Source of the DNA: Streptomyces roseolilacinus
GTDB taxonomy: Bacteria > Actinomycetota > Actinomycetes > Streptomycetales > Streptomycetaceae
Assembly: GCF_014649335.1 (NCBI RefSeq)
Contig: NZ_BMSV01000007.1
Span: forward strand, 106,677-170,676
Length of the DNA stretch: 64,000 bases
Reading direction: 5' to 3'
Positions 7,651-17,153 of the stretch are shown in pieces (position 1 is the first letter of the stretch; each line of letters begins with the position of its first letter). A model generated the notes under the pieces. It searched no databases and had not been told where the DNA came from. It was given only the letters and a program-made list of their open reading frames with translations. The position numbers were made by a program, and so were the translations under genes.

Positions 7651-9567
7651 GTGGCAGGCAGGATCAACGATGACGACGTGAAGGCGGTGCGGGACGCCGT
7701 CCCCATCGACGCCGTCGTGTCCGAGTACCTCCAGCTGCGCAACGCCGGCGGCGGCAACCTCAAGGGGCTGTGCCCCTTCCACGACGAGAAGTCCCCCTCC
7801 TTCCAGGTCAGCCCCAGCAAGGGTCTCTTCCACTGCTTCGGCTGCCAGGAGGGCGGGGACACCATCGCCTTCGTCATGAAGATCGACCACCTCTCCTTCT
7901 CGGAGACGGTCGAGCGGCTCGCCGCCCGCGCCGGCATCACCCTCCGCTACGAGGAGGGCGGCTACAACCCCACCCACCAGCGCGGCGAGCGCATCCGCCT
8001 GGTCGAGGCGCACAAGGCGGCCGCCCAGTACTACGCCGAGCAGCTGGACGGCGCGGAGGCGGAGATCGGGCGCAGGTTCCTCGCCGAGCGCGGCTTCGAC
8101 CAGGCCGCCGCCGGCCACTTCGGGGTCGGCTACAGCCCCGCCGGCTGGGACCACCTCACGCGCCACCTGCGCGGCAGGGGCTTCTCCGACAAGGAGCTGA
8201 TCCTCTCCGGCCTGTCCCAGGACGGCCGCCGCGGCCCCATCGACCGCTTCCGCGGCCGGCTGATGTGGCCCATCCGCGACGTGGGCGGCGACGTGGTCGG
8301 CTTCGGCGCGCGCCGGCTCCGCGACGACGACAACGGGCCCAAGTACCTCAACACGCCCGAGACGCCGATCTACCGCAAGTCGCAGGTCCTCTACGGCATC
8401 GACCTCGCCAAGAAGGACATCGCCAAGTCCAGCCGCGCCGTCGTCGTCGAGGGCTACACCGACGTCATGGCCTGCCACCTCGCCGGTGTCACCACCGCCA
8501 TCGCGACCTGCGGCACCGCCTTCGGCGGCGACCACATCAAGATCCTCCGCCGGCTGCTGATGGACAACGGCTCCGCCCGCGTGATCTTCACCTTCGACGG
8601 CGACGCGGCCGGCCAGAAGGCCGCGCTGCGGGCCTTCGAGGACGACCAGAAGTTCGCCGCCGAGACGTACATCGCGATCGCCCCGGACGGCATGGACCCC
8701 TGCGAGCTGCGGCTCGTCAAGGGCGACGAGGCCGTGCAGGAGCTGGTCGAGCCGCGCACCCCGCTGTTCGAGTTCGCACTGCGGCAGATCGTGAACCGCT
8801 ACGACCTGGAGACCCCGGCGGGCCGCGCCGCCGCCCTCGACGAGGCCGCGCCGATCGTCGCCCGCATCAAGAACGTCGCCTCGCAGCACGAGGTCGCCGT
8901 GGAACTGGCCGGGATGCTCGGCATCCTCGACACGCAGTTCGTCGTGAAGCGCGTCGCGCAGCTCGCCCGCTGGGCCAGGGACCGCGGCGGCGCCCCCGAC
9001 GGCCGCCCCCGCCCGGGGACCGGCCCCCGCCCGCCGGCGCCCGCCGGGCAGCGCCAGGCCCAGCCCTCCTTCACCGGCCCGGCCCTCAACCTGCGCAGCC
9101 CCGCCCACCGCACGGAGCGGGAGCTGCTGAAGCTCGCCCTGCAGTACCCGGCCCTGGTGTCCCCGGCGTTCGACGCGTACGGCGCCGACGAGTTCACCGC
9201 CCCGCCGTACGCCGCGGTGCGCCGCACCATCGCCGAGGCGGGCGGCGCCGCGCAGGGTGTCGACGCCGCCGCCGACTACCTGGCCCGCGTCCGCGCCGCC
9301 GCCCCCGACGACACGGTCCGCGCGATGGTCACCGAGCTGGCCGTGGAGGCCGTCCTCACCCGCACGGTCGACGAGGCGTACGCGGGGGAGCAGCTGGTCC
9401 AGGTCCGCCTCCGCGCCGTCGACCGCCGTGTCCACGAGGTCCAGGGCACCCTCACCCGCCTGGGCACGCACGGCGACCCGGAGCGGCTCGCGGCCGTCCA
9501 GAACGAACTGTGGGTCCTCCAGCAGTACGGCCAGTCGCTCCGCAACCACGGCGTCGCCGCCCTGTGA
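7651..9567 (+). CDS. dnaG: DNA primase
   Basis: 638 aa. Synthesises RNA primers at the replication fork with DnaB helicase. The CHC2 zinc finger is visible (C41, H44, C62, C65), then the catalytic core and TOPRIM motifs VVVEGYTDVMA and FTFDGDAAGQKA with their acidic metal ligands. A Pro/Arg-rich linker around residues 450-475 leads to the C-terminal helicase-binding domain. The GTG start is supported by the -10 hexamer just upstream. A sigma factor gene follows, preserving the widespread dnaG-sigma pairing. Confidence 0.97.
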   Translation: MAGRINDDDVKAVRDAVPIDAVVSEYLQLRNAGGGNLKGLCPFHDEKSPSFQVSPSKGLFHCFGCQEGGDTIAFVMKIDHLSFSETVERLAARAGITLRYEEGGYNPTHQRGERIRLVEAHKAAAQYYAEQLDGAEAEIGRRFLAERGFDQAAAGHFGVGYSPAGWDHLTRHLRGRGFSDKELILSGLSQDGRRGPIDRFRGRLMWPIRDVGGDVVGFGARRLRDDDNGPKYLNTPETPIYRKSQVLYGIDLAKKDIAKSSRAVVVEGYTDVMACHLAGVTTAIATCGTAFGGDHIKILRRLLMDNGSARVIFTFDGDAAGQKAALRAFEDDQKFAAETYIAIAPDGMDPCELRLVKGDEAVQELVEPRTPLFEFALRQIVNRYDLETPAGRAAALDEAAPIVARIKNVASQHEVAVELAGMLGILDTQFVVKRVAQLARWARDRGGAPDGRPRPGTGPRPPAPAGQRQAQPSFTGPALNLRSPAHRTERELLKLALQYPALVSPAFDAYGADEFTAPPYAAVRRTIAEAGGAAQGVDAAADYLARVRAAAPDDTVRAMVTELAVEAVLTRTVDEAYAGEQLVQVRLRAVDRRVHEVQGTLTRLGTHGDPERLAAVQNELWVLQQYGQSLRNHGVAAL

Positions 9568-9730
9568 GGCGCCCCGCGCGCGGCCCCGCCCGCCGTACCG
9601 GCGGGTAGTCGCGCCGTCACGCACCGGTCGCAGAAAGTGGGCGCACGACCCTCGTGGCGGCGATGTGTCGTACCCCACACTGGGGGCGGTGACGGACCGA
9701 ACCGGCAGCGATCACCTGGAGGTCGCCCCC

Positions 9731-10798
9731 GTGCAGACCCAGACCCTGAACGACGCCGTCCCCGTGCAGGACGTCCCTGTGCAGGGCCCGCCGCCGGAGC
9801 ACCCCGAGCCCCTCCCGGAGGACGTGCCCGACCTGCCGGAACCGCTCCCGGAGCCGCCCGCCCGCCCCGTCGCCGACCGGACCGCGGCGCCCTCGTCGGA
9901 CCTGTTCCGGCAGTACCTGCGGGAGATCGGCCGCATCCCGCTCCTCACCGCCGCCGAGGAGGTCGAGCTGGCCCGGCGCGTCGAGGCGGGCCTCTTCGCG
10001 GAGGAGAAGCTCGCCCGCACCCCGGACCCGGACTCCCGGCTCGCCGTCGACCTCGACACCCTGGTCGTGCGGGGCCGGATGGCCAAGCGCCGGCTCATCG
10101 AGGCGAACCTGCGCCTCGTCGTCTCCGTCGCCAAGCGGTACGTCGGCCGCGGCCTGACCATGCTGGACCTCGTCCAGGAGGGCAACCTCGGCCTGATCCG
10201 GGCCGTCGAGAAGTTCGACTACGCGCGCGGCTACAAGTTCTCCACGTACGCGACCTGGTGGATCCGCCAGGCGATGTCCCGGGCCCTCGCCGACCAGGCC
10301 CGGACCATCCGGGTCCCCGTCCACGTCGTGGAGCTGATCAACCGCGTCGTACGGGTGCAGCGCGGCCTGCTCCAGGAGCGCGGGCGGGAGCCCACCGCCG
10401 AGGAGGTCGCCGCCCGCCTCGGCCTGCCGCCCGAGCGGATCGGGGAGGTGCTGAGGCTCGCCCAGGAGCCGGTCTCCCTGCACACGCCGGTCGGCGAGGA
10501 GGACGACGTGGCCCTGGGCGACCTCATCGAGGACGGCGACGCCGCCTCCCCGGTGGAGAGCGCCGCGTTCCTGCTGCTGCGGGAGCACCTGGAGGCGGTC
10601 CTGTCCACGCTGGGCGAGCGCGAGCGCGAGGTCGTCCAGCTCCGCTACGGGCTGGTCGACGGGCGGCCCCGCACCCTGGAGGAGATCGGACGCCTCTTCG
10701 GCGTGACGCGCGAACGCATCCGCCAGATCGAGTCCAAGACCCTCGGCAAGCTGCGGGACCACGCCTTCGCGGAGCAGTTGCGCGGCTACCTGGACTGA
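9731..10798 (+). CDS. hrdA: RNA polymerase sigma factor, sigma-70 group 1/2 (HrdA-like)
   Basis: 355 aa from the GTG at 9731, which has GGAGG at 9718-9722. An earlier GTG at 9689 (369 aa) is possible but has a poorer site. Regions 1.2 to 4.2 are all present: DLFRQYLREIGRIPLLTAAEE, the region 2 core with YATWWIRQAMSRALADQ, region 3 with RVPVHVVELIN, and a region 4.2 helix-turn-helix with GVTRERIRQIESKTLGKLR. The N-terminus is short, acidic and Pro-rich, without the long lysine-rich extension of the essential HrdB, so I place it in the HrdA/C/D group. The paralogue name is inferred from memory of dnaG linkage. Confidence 0.8.
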   Translation: MQTQTLNDAVPVQDVPVQGPPPEHPEPLPEDVPDLPEPLPEPPARPVADRTAAPSSDLFRQYLREIGRIPLLTAAEEVELARRVEAGLFAEEKLARTPDPDSRLAVDLDTLVVRGRMAKRRLIEANLRLVVSVAKRYVGRGLTMLDLVQEGNLGLIRAVEKFDYARGYKFSTYATWWIRQAMSRALADQARTIRVPVHVVELINRVVRVQRGLLQERGREPTAEEVAARLGLPPERIGEVLRLAQEPVSLHTPVGEEDDVALGDLIEDGDAASPVESAAFLLLREHLEAVLSTLGEREREVVQLRYGLVDGRPRTLEEIGRLFGVTRERIRQIESKTLGKLRDHAFAEQLRGYLD

Positions 10799-10802
10799 GC
10801 CG

Positions 10803-11042
10803 CTACTCCCCGGCGTCCCTCCCCGCCTCCCGCCGCGCGCCGCCGCGCGGGCGACCGAGCCCGAAGCCGAGGACCAGGCCGACCGGGATGCCCAGGGCGA
10901 TGCCCGTCGCCAGGTCCCCGGTGACCGTCCCGTAGGCGGCGCCGATCGCGACGCCGACCGGCAGCCCCAGGGCGATCCCCAGGCCGTCGGCCTCCTTCTC
11001 CGTGTCCCGCGCCGCGTCCGCGGGCGCCGGCTCGTCCGCCAT
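10803..11042 (-). CDS. Small glycine-rich membrane protein
   Basis: 79 aa with an acidic N-terminus and one glycine-zipper-like hydrophobic stretch (about residues 21-62, with LGIALGLPVGVAIGAAYG and LGIPVGLVLGFGLG), then a basic tail. It could insert as a hairpin. GGGGGAGA lies five bases before the ATG. It converges with the sigma factor gene, separated by 4 bp. It lies just downstream of the ABC exporter pair on the same strand and may be co-transcribed. Function unknown. Confidence 0.65.
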   Translation of the reverse strand: MADEPAPADAARDTEKEADGLGIALGLPVGVAIGAAYGTVTGDLATGIALGIPVGLVLGFGLGRPRGGARREAGRDAGE

Positions 11043-11089
11043 GCCGTCTCCCCCTTCGTGTCCCGTCCGCGCGGTGGTCCGCCGCGCGG

Positions 11090-13021
11090 TCAGTCGACCT
11101 CGGCCACCGCCTCCGCGAACTGCGCCGCGTACAGGCGCGCGTACGCGCCCTTCGCCGCGAGCAGCTCGTCGTGCGTGCCCTGCTCGACGATGGAGCCATT
11201 CTCCATCACCAAGATCACGTCCGCGTCGCGGATGGTCGACAGCCGGTGCGCGATGACGAAGGTCGTCCGCCCGTGGGCGAGGCGCGCCATCGCCTTCTGG
11301 ATCAGCACCTCCGTACGGGTGTCCACCGAACTCGTCGCCTCGTCGAGCACCAGGATCACCGGGTCCGACAGGAACGCGCGGGCGATCGTGACCAGCTGCT
11401 TCTCGCCCGCGCTGACCCCGCCGCCCTCGTCGTCGATGACCGTGTCGTACCCGTCCGGCAGCGTGCGGACGAACCGGTCGGCGTGCGCGGCCCGCGCCGC
11501 CGCCTCGATCTCCTCGCGCGTCACCTCGCGCCCGGCGGCGGCGCCGTACGCGATGTTCTCCGCGATCGTCCCGCCGAACAGCCAGGCGTCCTGCAGGACC
11601 ATGCCGATCGACGAACGCAGCTCCTCCCGCGACATCCGGGCCACGTCCACGCCGTCGAGGACGATCCGGCCGCCCGTCACCTCGTAGAACCGCATCAGCA
11701 GGTTGACCAGCGTCGTCTTGCCGGCGCCCGTCGGCCCCACGATCGCGACCGTCTGGCCCGGCTCCACCGTCAGCGACAGGTCCTCGATGAGCGGCTTCTC
11801 CGGCTCGTAGCGGAACGACACCTTCTCCAGCGTCACCGCCCCGCGCACCTCGGCGGGCCGCTCCAGCGCGGGCGACCGCGGCTCCTCCCGCGCGTCCAGC
11901 AGCTCGAAGACCCGCTCGGCGGACGCCACGCCGGACTGCATCAGGTTCGCCATCGACGCGACCTGCGTCAGCGGCATCGAGAACTGCCGCGAGTACTGGA
12001 CGAACGCCTGCACGTCGCCGATCGACAGCGTCCCGGACGCCACGCGCAGCCCGCCGACGACCGCCACCAGCACGTAGTTCAGGTTCGACACGAAGAACAT
12101 CAGCGGCTGCATGATCCCGCTGTTGAACTGCGCCCGGAACCCGGCCTCGTACAACTCCTCGTTCTGCTCGCGGAACTCCCGCGCCGCCTCCTCCTGCCGG
12201 CCGAACACCTTCACCAGCGCGTGACCCGAGTACATCTCCTCGATGTGCGCGTTCAGCCCGCCCGTGGCCTTCCACTGCCGGACGAACTGCGGCTGCGACC
12301 GCTTGCCGACCCGCGCCGCCACGACCACCGACACCGGCACCGTCACCAGCGCGACCAGCGCCAGCAGCGGCGAGATCCAGAACATCATCGCGAGGACGCC
12401 CAGGATCGTCAGCACCGAGTTGACCAGCTGTCCCATGGTCTGCTGCATGGTCTGGCCGATGTTGTCGATGTCGTTCGTCGCCCGGCTCAGCACCTCGCCG
12501 CGCTGCGCCCGGTCGAAGTACGACAGCGGCAGCCGCTCCAGCTTCGCCTGCACGTCCTCGCGCAGCCGGTACACCGTCCGGTTGATGATCCTGATCGACA
12601 TGCGGGTCGACACGAGCATCAGCAGCCCGGCGACCGTGTACACGGCCAGCGCCAGCAGCAGCACCTCGCCGACCGCGCCGAAGTCGATGCCCCGGCCGGG
12701 CGTGAAGTCCACGCCGGACAGCATGTCCGCGACCCCGTCGTCGCCGCTCTCCCGCAGCGCCCGGACGGCCTCCTCCTTGGTGCCGCCCGCCGGCATGCCG
12801 CGGCCGACGACGCCCGCGAACACCAGGTCCGTCGCCCAGCCGAGGATCTTCGGCCCGACCACGGCCGTCGCCACGCTGAGCACACCGGCGGCGACCATCA
12901 CCCACAGCGCGGTCCTCTCCAGGGCGAGCTGCCGCAGCAGCCTGCGCAGCGACCCCCTGAAGTCCGCGGACCGGTCGCCCGGACCGCCGCCGGGCCGCAT
13001 CATTCCGCCAGGACCGGCCAT
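11090..13021 (-). CDS. ABC exporter half-transporter, canonical ATP site partner
   Basis: 643 aa. N-terminal six-helix exporter domain (about residues 35-350) with coupling-helix motif SYFDRAQRGEVLSRATNDID, then a nucleotide-binding domain with Walker A GPTGAGKTT, Walker B VILVLDEATSSVD with catalytic Glu, and H-loop VIAHRLST. The ABC signature is altered to GVSAGEKQL. Its ATG overlaps the upstream gene stop as TGATG, so the two are translated together. Such pairs form heterodimeric multidrug or lipid exporters. Cargo unknown. Confidence 0.9.
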   Translation of the reverse strand: MAGPGGMMRPGGGPGDRSADFRGSLRRLLRQLALERTALWVMVAAGVLSVATAVVGPKILGWATDLVFAGVVGRGMPAGGTKEEAVRALRESGDDGVADMLSGVDFTPGRGIDFGAVGEVLLLALAVYTVAGLLMLVSTRMSIRIINRTVYRLREDVQAKLERLPLSYFDRAQRGEVLSRATNDIDNIGQTMQQTMGQLVNSVLTILGVLAMMFWISPLLALVALVTVPVSVVVAARVGKRSQPQFVRQWKATGGLNAHIEEMYSGHALVKVFGRQEEAAREFREQNEELYEAGFRAQFNSGIMQPLMFFVSNLNYVLVAVVGGLRVASGTLSIGDVQAFVQYSRQFSMPLTQVASMANLMQSGVASAERVFELLDAREEPRSPALERPAEVRGAVTLEKVSFRYEPEKPLIEDLSLTVEPGQTVAIVGPTGAGKTTLVNLLMRFYEVTGGRIVLDGVDVARMSREELRSSIGMVLQDAWLFGGTIAENIAYGAAAGREVTREEIEAAARAAHADRFVRTLPDGYDTVIDDEGGGVSAGEKQLVTIARAFLSDPVILVLDEATSSVDTRTEVLIQKAMARLAHGRTTFVIAHRLSTIRDADVILVMENGSIVEQGTHDELLAAKGAYARLYAAQFAEAVAEVD

Positions 13022-14763
13022 CAGGCAGCCTCCGCCTCGGTCAGCTGGGAGAGCACGATCTCCCGGTACGTCTCGTTGTCCGCCATCAGTTCGTGGTGGC
13101 GTCCCACCCCCACGACCCGGCCCTCGTCGAGGACCACGATCCGGTCGGCGTCCCTGATCGTCGACACCCGCTGGGCGACGATCACCACGGTCGCGTCGGC
13201 GGTCTCCCGCGCCAGCGCCGCCCGCAGCCGCGCGTCGGTGCTGTAGTCCAGCGCCGAGAAGGAGTCGTCGAAGAGGTAGATCTCCGGCCGCTGCACCAGC
13301 GTCCGCGCGATCGCCAGCCGCTGCCGCTGCCCGCCGGACACGTTCGTCCCGCCCTGCGAGACCGGCGCGTCCAGCCCGCCCTCCAGCTCCCGGACGAAGT
13401 CGGCCGCCTGCGCCGTCTCCAGGGCGTGCCACAGCTCCTCGTCCGTCGCGTCGGGCCGCCCGTACCGGAGGTTCGTCGCGACCGTCCCCGAGAACAGGTA
13501 CGGCCGCTGGGGGACCAGCCCCACCGTCCGGGCGATCAGCGCCGGGTCCAGCTCGCGCACGTCGGTGCCGTTCACCAGCACCCGCCCGCCCGTCACGTCG
13601 AACAGCCGCGGCACGAGCCCCAGCAGCGTGGACTTGCCGCTGCCCGTGGACCCGATGACCGCCGTGACCTCGCCCGGCCCGGCCACCAGGTCGACGCCGC
13701 GCAGCACCGGCTCCTCGGCGCCCGGGTAGCGGAAGTCGGCGCCGCGGACCTCCAACCGGCCCCCGCGGGGCAGCTCCCGCACCGGCGACGCGGGCGGCAG
13801 CACGCTGGTCTCGGTGCGCAGCACCTCCTCGATGCGCTCGGCGCACACCTCGGCCCGCGGCACCATCATGAACATGAAGGTGGCCATCATCACGGCCATC
13901 ACGATCTGCATCAGGTACGCCAGGAACGCCGTCAGCGCGCCGATCTGCATCGCGCCCTCGTCGATCCGGTGCGCGCCGAACCAGACCACGGCGACGCTGG
14001 AGAAGTTCACCACCGTCATCACGGTCGGGAACATCAGCGCCATCAGCCGGCCCGCCGCCATCGACACGTCGGTCAGCCCGGTGTTCGCGCCCTTGAAGCG
14101 CTCCCGCTCGTACGCGTCCCGTACGAACGCCCGGATGACGCGGTTGCCGGTGATCTGCTCGCGCAGCACCCGGTTCACCGTGTCGAGCCGCTCCTGCATC
14201 GTGCGGAACAGCGGCCGCATCCGGATCACGATCAGCGACACGGCGACGCCCAGCACCGGCACCACGGCCAGCAGCACGGCCGACAGCGGCACGTCCTGAC
14301 CGAGCGCCAGCACGACCCCGCCCACGCACATGATCGGCGCCGACACCATCAGCGTGAACGCCAGCAGCACCAGCATCTGCACCTGCTGGACGTCGTTGGT
14401 GGTGCGGGTGATCAGCGACGGCGCCCCGAAGTGCCCCAGCTCCCGCGCCGAGAACGACTGGACCCGGTCGAAGACCGCCGCCCGCACGTCCCGGCCCAGC
14501 GCCGAGGCGGTCCGGGCGCCGTAGTAGACCGCGCCGATGTTCCCCGCGACCTGCACCACGGACACGGCGATCATCAGGGCGCCGTACCGCAGGATGTAGC
14601 CGGTGTCGCCCGTCACGACACCCTTGTCGATGATGTCGGCGTTGAGCGTCGGCAGATAGAGGGTGGCGCCCGTCTGCAGGAGTTGGAGCGCCACCAGGAG
14701 GACTATGGCCCGTTTGTACGGCACCAGATGGATGCGGAGTAGTTGTCTGAGCACGGATTCCAC
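13021..14763 (-). CDS. ABC exporter half-transporter, degenerate ATP site partner
   Basis: 580 aa. Six-helix exporter domain (about residues 15-310), then a nucleotide-binding domain with Walker A GSTGSGKST and signature NVSGGQRQRL. Walker B is YLFDDSFSALD, where Asp replaces the catalytic Glu, and the H-loop is VAQRVST, where Gln replaces His. These changes are typical of the degenerate site in heterodimeric exporters. Together with the partner, whose signature is altered but whose Glu and His are intact, one composite site should be hydrolytic. First gene of the pair. Confidence 0.92.
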   Translation of the reverse strand: MESVLRQLLRIHLVPYKRAIVLLVALQLLQTGATLYLPTLNADIIDKGVVTGDTGYILRYGALMIAVSVVQVAGNIGAVYYGARTASALGRDVRAAVFDRVQSFSARELGHFGAPSLITRTTNDVQQVQMLVLLAFTLMVSAPIMCVGGVVLALGQDVPLSAVLLAVVPVLGVAVSLIVIRMRPLFRTMQERLDTVNRVLREQITGNRVIRAFVRDAYERERFKGANTGLTDVSMAAGRLMALMFPTVMTVVNFSSVAVVWFGAHRIDEGAMQIGALTAFLAYLMQIVMAVMMATFMFMMVPRAEVCAERIEEVLRTETSVLPPASPVRELPRGGRLEVRGADFRYPGAEEPVLRGVDLVAGPGEVTAVIGSTGSGKSTLLGLVPRLFDVTGGRVLVNGTDVRELDPALIARTVGLVPQRPYLFSGTVATNLRYGRPDATDEELWHALETAQAADFVRELEGGLDAPVSQGGTNVSGGQRQRLAIARTLVQRPEIYLFDDSFSALDYSTDARLRAALARETADATVVIVAQRVSTIRDADRIVVLDEGRVVGVGRHHELMADNETYREIVLSQLTEAEAA

Positions 14764-14843
14764 TATCGCTTCCGCGCCCCGGCCGTTACGACCGGGTTTC
14801 CGCCCCGTCCGCTACGAGCCGAACTCCCTTGCGCCGAAAGCCC

Positions 14844-16283
14844 CTACGCGCCGAACGCCCCCGGGTGCAACTGGTCCCGCGTCGCCTCGTACTGCTGGCG
14901 CACCGCCTGGCCCACCGCGAGCTCCTCACCCGGCTCGAACACCTGCGCCGCCGCGCCCCGCCACGCCGGCGGCGCCTGCCGGGTCAGCGTCCCGTGCGCC
15001 ACCCCCAGCGCCCACGCCGCCTGCCGCGCGGCCCCCAGCGCCGTGTAGTCCGCCGGCTGCGGCACGACGACCTGCGCGCCGAAGATCGCGGGCGCCGCCG
15101 CCTGCACCGCCGGCAGCTCCGCCGCGGCCCCCAGCAGGAACACCCGGCGCACCGCCACCCCGCGCCGCCGCAGCACGTCCAGCGCGTCGGCCAGCGCGCA
15201 CAGCATGCCCTCGAACGCCGCCCGCGCCAGGTGCTCCGGCTTCATCGACTCGCGCCGCAGCCCGCTCAGCGTGCCCGCGGTGTGCGGCAGCGGCGGCGTC
15301 CGCTCGCCCTCCAGGTAGGGGAGCAGCACCAGCCCGGACGCGCCGGGCGTCGACTTCAGGGCCAGCGCCGACAGCTCCTCCAGGCTCTCCACGCCCAGCA
15401 TCTCCGCCGTGCCGCGCAGCGTCCGCACCGCGTTCGAGGTGTGGACCACCGGCAGGTGGGTGCCCGCCGCGTCGGCGAACGCCGTGATCATGCCCTGCGG
15501 GTCGCTCAGCGCCTCGTGGTGCACCGCCATCACGGACCCGGACGCCCCCAGCGACACCACGGCGTCGCCGATGCCGAGCCCGAGGCCCAGCGCGGCGGCC
15601 ATCGTCTCCCCGGTGCCCGCCGAGATCAGCAGGCCCTCCGGGGTCACGCCGGCGGCCTCCGCCGGGCCCAGCACCTCCGGCAGCGCCACCCGGTGGCCCA
15701 GCGCCAGCTCGACCAGGTCCGGCCGGTACGTGCCCGTGGCCGCCGACCAGTAGCCCGTCCCGGAGGCGCCGCCGCGGTCCGTGGTGCGCCGCGCCGGCCT
15801 GCCCAGCAGCTGCCACACCAGCCAGTCCTGCGGCTGGAGCACGGCGGCCACCCGCCGCGCCGCCTCCGGTTCGGTCCGCGCCAGCCAGCGCAGCTTCGCG
15901 ACGGGCTGCGCCGACTGCGGTACGCAGCCGACGGCCTCCGCCCACGCCTGCCGTCCGCCCAGCGCCTCGACCAGGTCCGCGGCCGCGACCTGCGCCCGCT
16001 TGTCGTTGCCGACCAGCGCGGGGCGCACGGTGCCGCCCTGCTGATCGAGCGGGACGAGGCCGTGCTGCTGGGCGCACACGCCGATGGCCTGCACGCCCTC
16101 CAGCAGCCCGCCCGCGGCCGCCTCGCCGAGCGAGAGGAGCCACGCCTGCGGATCGACCTCCGTGGCCTTCGGCTCGACGGGGTGGGCGGCGTACCCCTGG
16201 CGCAGGACGGCGCCCGTGTCCGTGTCGCAGACGACGATGCGCGTGAAACCCGACGAACTGTCCAACCCGGCGACTATCCCCAT
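14844..16283 (-). CDS. xylB: FGGY-family carbohydrate kinase, xylulokinase-like
   Basis: 479 aa, standard for xylulokinase. The N-terminal actin-like fold opens with GLDSSSGFTRIVVCD, binding phosphate. It continues with VGVCAQQHGLVPLD-like sequence (GVCAQQHG), GNDKRA in the sugar site, DWLVWQLLG, and RGGASGTGYW. The second domain has VSLGASGSVMAV for ATP and VFLLGAAAELPAVQAAAP near the end. Expected reaction: ATP-dependent phosphorylation of D-xylulose. No xylose isomerase or sugar transporter is adjacent, so another ketose is possible. The ATG at 16283 gives MGIVAGLDSS, the expected N-terminus. Confidence 0.8.
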   Translation of the reverse strand: MGIVAGLDSSSGFTRIVVCDTDTGAVLRQGYAAHPVEPKATEVDPQAWLLSLGEAAAGGLLEGVQAIGVCAQQHGLVPLDQQGGTVRPALVGNDKRAQVAAADLVEALGGRQAWAEAVGCVPQSAQPVAKLRWLARTEPEAARRVAAVLQPQDWLVWQLLGRPARRTTDRGGASGTGYWSAATGTYRPDLVELALGHRVALPEVLGPAEAAGVTPEGLLISAGTGETMAAALGLGLGIGDAVVSLGASGSVMAVHHEALSDPQGMITAFADAAGTHLPVVHTSNAVRTLRGTAEMLGVESLEELSALALKSTPGASGLVLLPYLEGERTPPLPHTAGTLSGLRRESMKPEHLARAAFEGMLCALADALDVLRRRGVAVRRVFLLGAAAELPAVQAAAPAIFGAQVVVPQPADYTALGAARQAAWALGVAHGTLTRQAPPAWRGAAAQVFEPGEELAVGQAVRQQYEATRDQLHPGAFGA

Positions 16284-16333
16284 GAAGGAGATTCTGCCGT
16301 ACTCCGCCCGGTGTCCGGCCGGAAGCGGCAGCG

Positions 16334-16633
16334 TCAGGTGTTGGTCGTGCCCCAGTCGTCCTCGGCGCCCTGCCCGCGCTCCCGCAGCGAGCGCACCCGC
16401 TCGGTGACCGATTCCGGCATCCGGTCCCCGACCTTCTCGCTGACCGCGTCGTACGCCCGCCCGGCGACCTGCCGGCCGGTCTGCGCGGCCGACTCCGCCG
16501 CGTTGCGCACGGCGGGGTTGGCGGAGAGCTGCCGCGCCGACCGCCGCAGCTGCTCGTACCGCTCCCGTCCGGCCCGGGTCCCCAGGACGTATCCGACGGC
16601 CGCTCCAACGACGAACGTGAGCTTGTACCGCAT
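16334..16633 (-). CDS. YtxH-like small membrane-anchored protein
   Basis: 99 aa from the ATG at 16633, preceded by AAGGGTG; a GTG nine bases earlier is less likely. One N-terminal membrane segment (MRYKLTFVVGAAVGYVLG) is followed directly by TRAGRERYEQLRR, the typical junction of YtxH-like proteins, then a hydrophilic helical tail rich in Arg, Glu and Ala. Family members are often stress-linked; no enzymatic role is suggested. It sits between the kinase gene and the tRNA cluster. Confidence 0.7.
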   Translation of the reverse strand: MRYKLTFVVGAAVGYVLGTRAGRERYEQLRRSARQLSANPAVRNAAESAAQTGRQVAGRAYDAVSEKVGDRMPESVTERVRSLRERGQGAEDDWGTTNT

Positions 16634-16816
16634 GGCTGTCACCCTTCTCCGTAGGCGTCGGTGCCCGCCGCCTGCCCGCAGGGGCGGAGGTCACACCCGG
16701 GTCCGGGGCGATACCGATTGGCGGAGCACCCCCCAGCTTGCGCTAATGTATGTGTCGCAGCGAGCGAGCGCCGCCCGGGAGTCCCCCAGGTGGGTATGTT
16801 CGGTGCAACGCAGCAA

Positions 16817-16889
16817 TCCCCTGTAGCTCAATTGGCAGAGCAGCCGGCTGTTAACCGGCAGGTTACTGGTTCGAGTCCAGTCGGGGGAG
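16817..16889 (+). tRNA. tRNA-Asn (GTT), copy 1
   Basis: 73 nt cloverleaf. Acceptor TCCCCTG pairs with CGGGGGA (one G-T), the anticodon stem GCCGG/CCGGC encloses CTGTTAA (anticodon GTT), and the T loop is GGTTCGAGTCC. CCA is not encoded. Confidence 0.97.
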
Positions 16890-16894
16890 CGCGA

Positions 16895-16967
16895 TCCCCT
16901 GTAGCTCAATTGGCAGAGCATTCGGCTGTTAACCGGAGGGTTACTGGTTCGAGTCCAGTCGGGGGAG
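16895..16967 (+). tRNA. tRNA-Asn (GTT), copy 2
   Basis: 73 nt, only 5 bp after copy 1 and identical except around the anticodon stem (TTCGG/CCGGA, with one T-G wobble). Same anticodon loop CTGTTAA. Likely co-transcribed with copy 1. CCA not encoded. Confidence 0.97.
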
Positions 16968-16973
16968 CGGTGA

Positions 16974-17009
16974 CGAGAGAGGGCCCCACGGGGTCCTCTC
17001 TCGCGTTTT
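16974..17009 (+). terminator. Rho-independent terminator of the tRNA-Asn pair
   Basis: CGAGAGAGG (16974-16982) pairs with CCTCTCTCG (16995-17003), with further GC pairing inside, followed by TTTT at 17006-17009. It lies 7 bp after the second tRNA. Confidence 0.8.
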
Positions 17010-17124
17010 CCGATCTTCTCCGGCCGGTCCGGAACCGTCCGGGGCCGGCGGTCGTCCTCCAGGACGTGCGTTGCCGACCATCCGGAGCAGGAGATCGTAT
17101 GAGCGGCTATGCTGCGGCAGACGG

Positions 17125-17142
17125 CGCGCACAAATGTGCGCG
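17125..17142. other. Small perfect inverted repeat in the tRNA leader
   Basis: CGCGCACA (17125-17132) and TGTGCGCG (17135-17142) form an 8-bp dyad with a 2-nt centre, 11 bp upstream of the next tRNA. It may be a leader hairpin for tRNA processing; this is inference. Confidence 0.4.
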
Positions 17143-17153
17143 ACGCGCCGCAC

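Noticed and set aside
9257..9730. N-terminal extension of the sigma factor frame
   Set aside because: The extension overlaps dnaG and is Pro/Ser/Thr/Arg-rich shadow sequence; the ribosome binding site supports a start at 9731.
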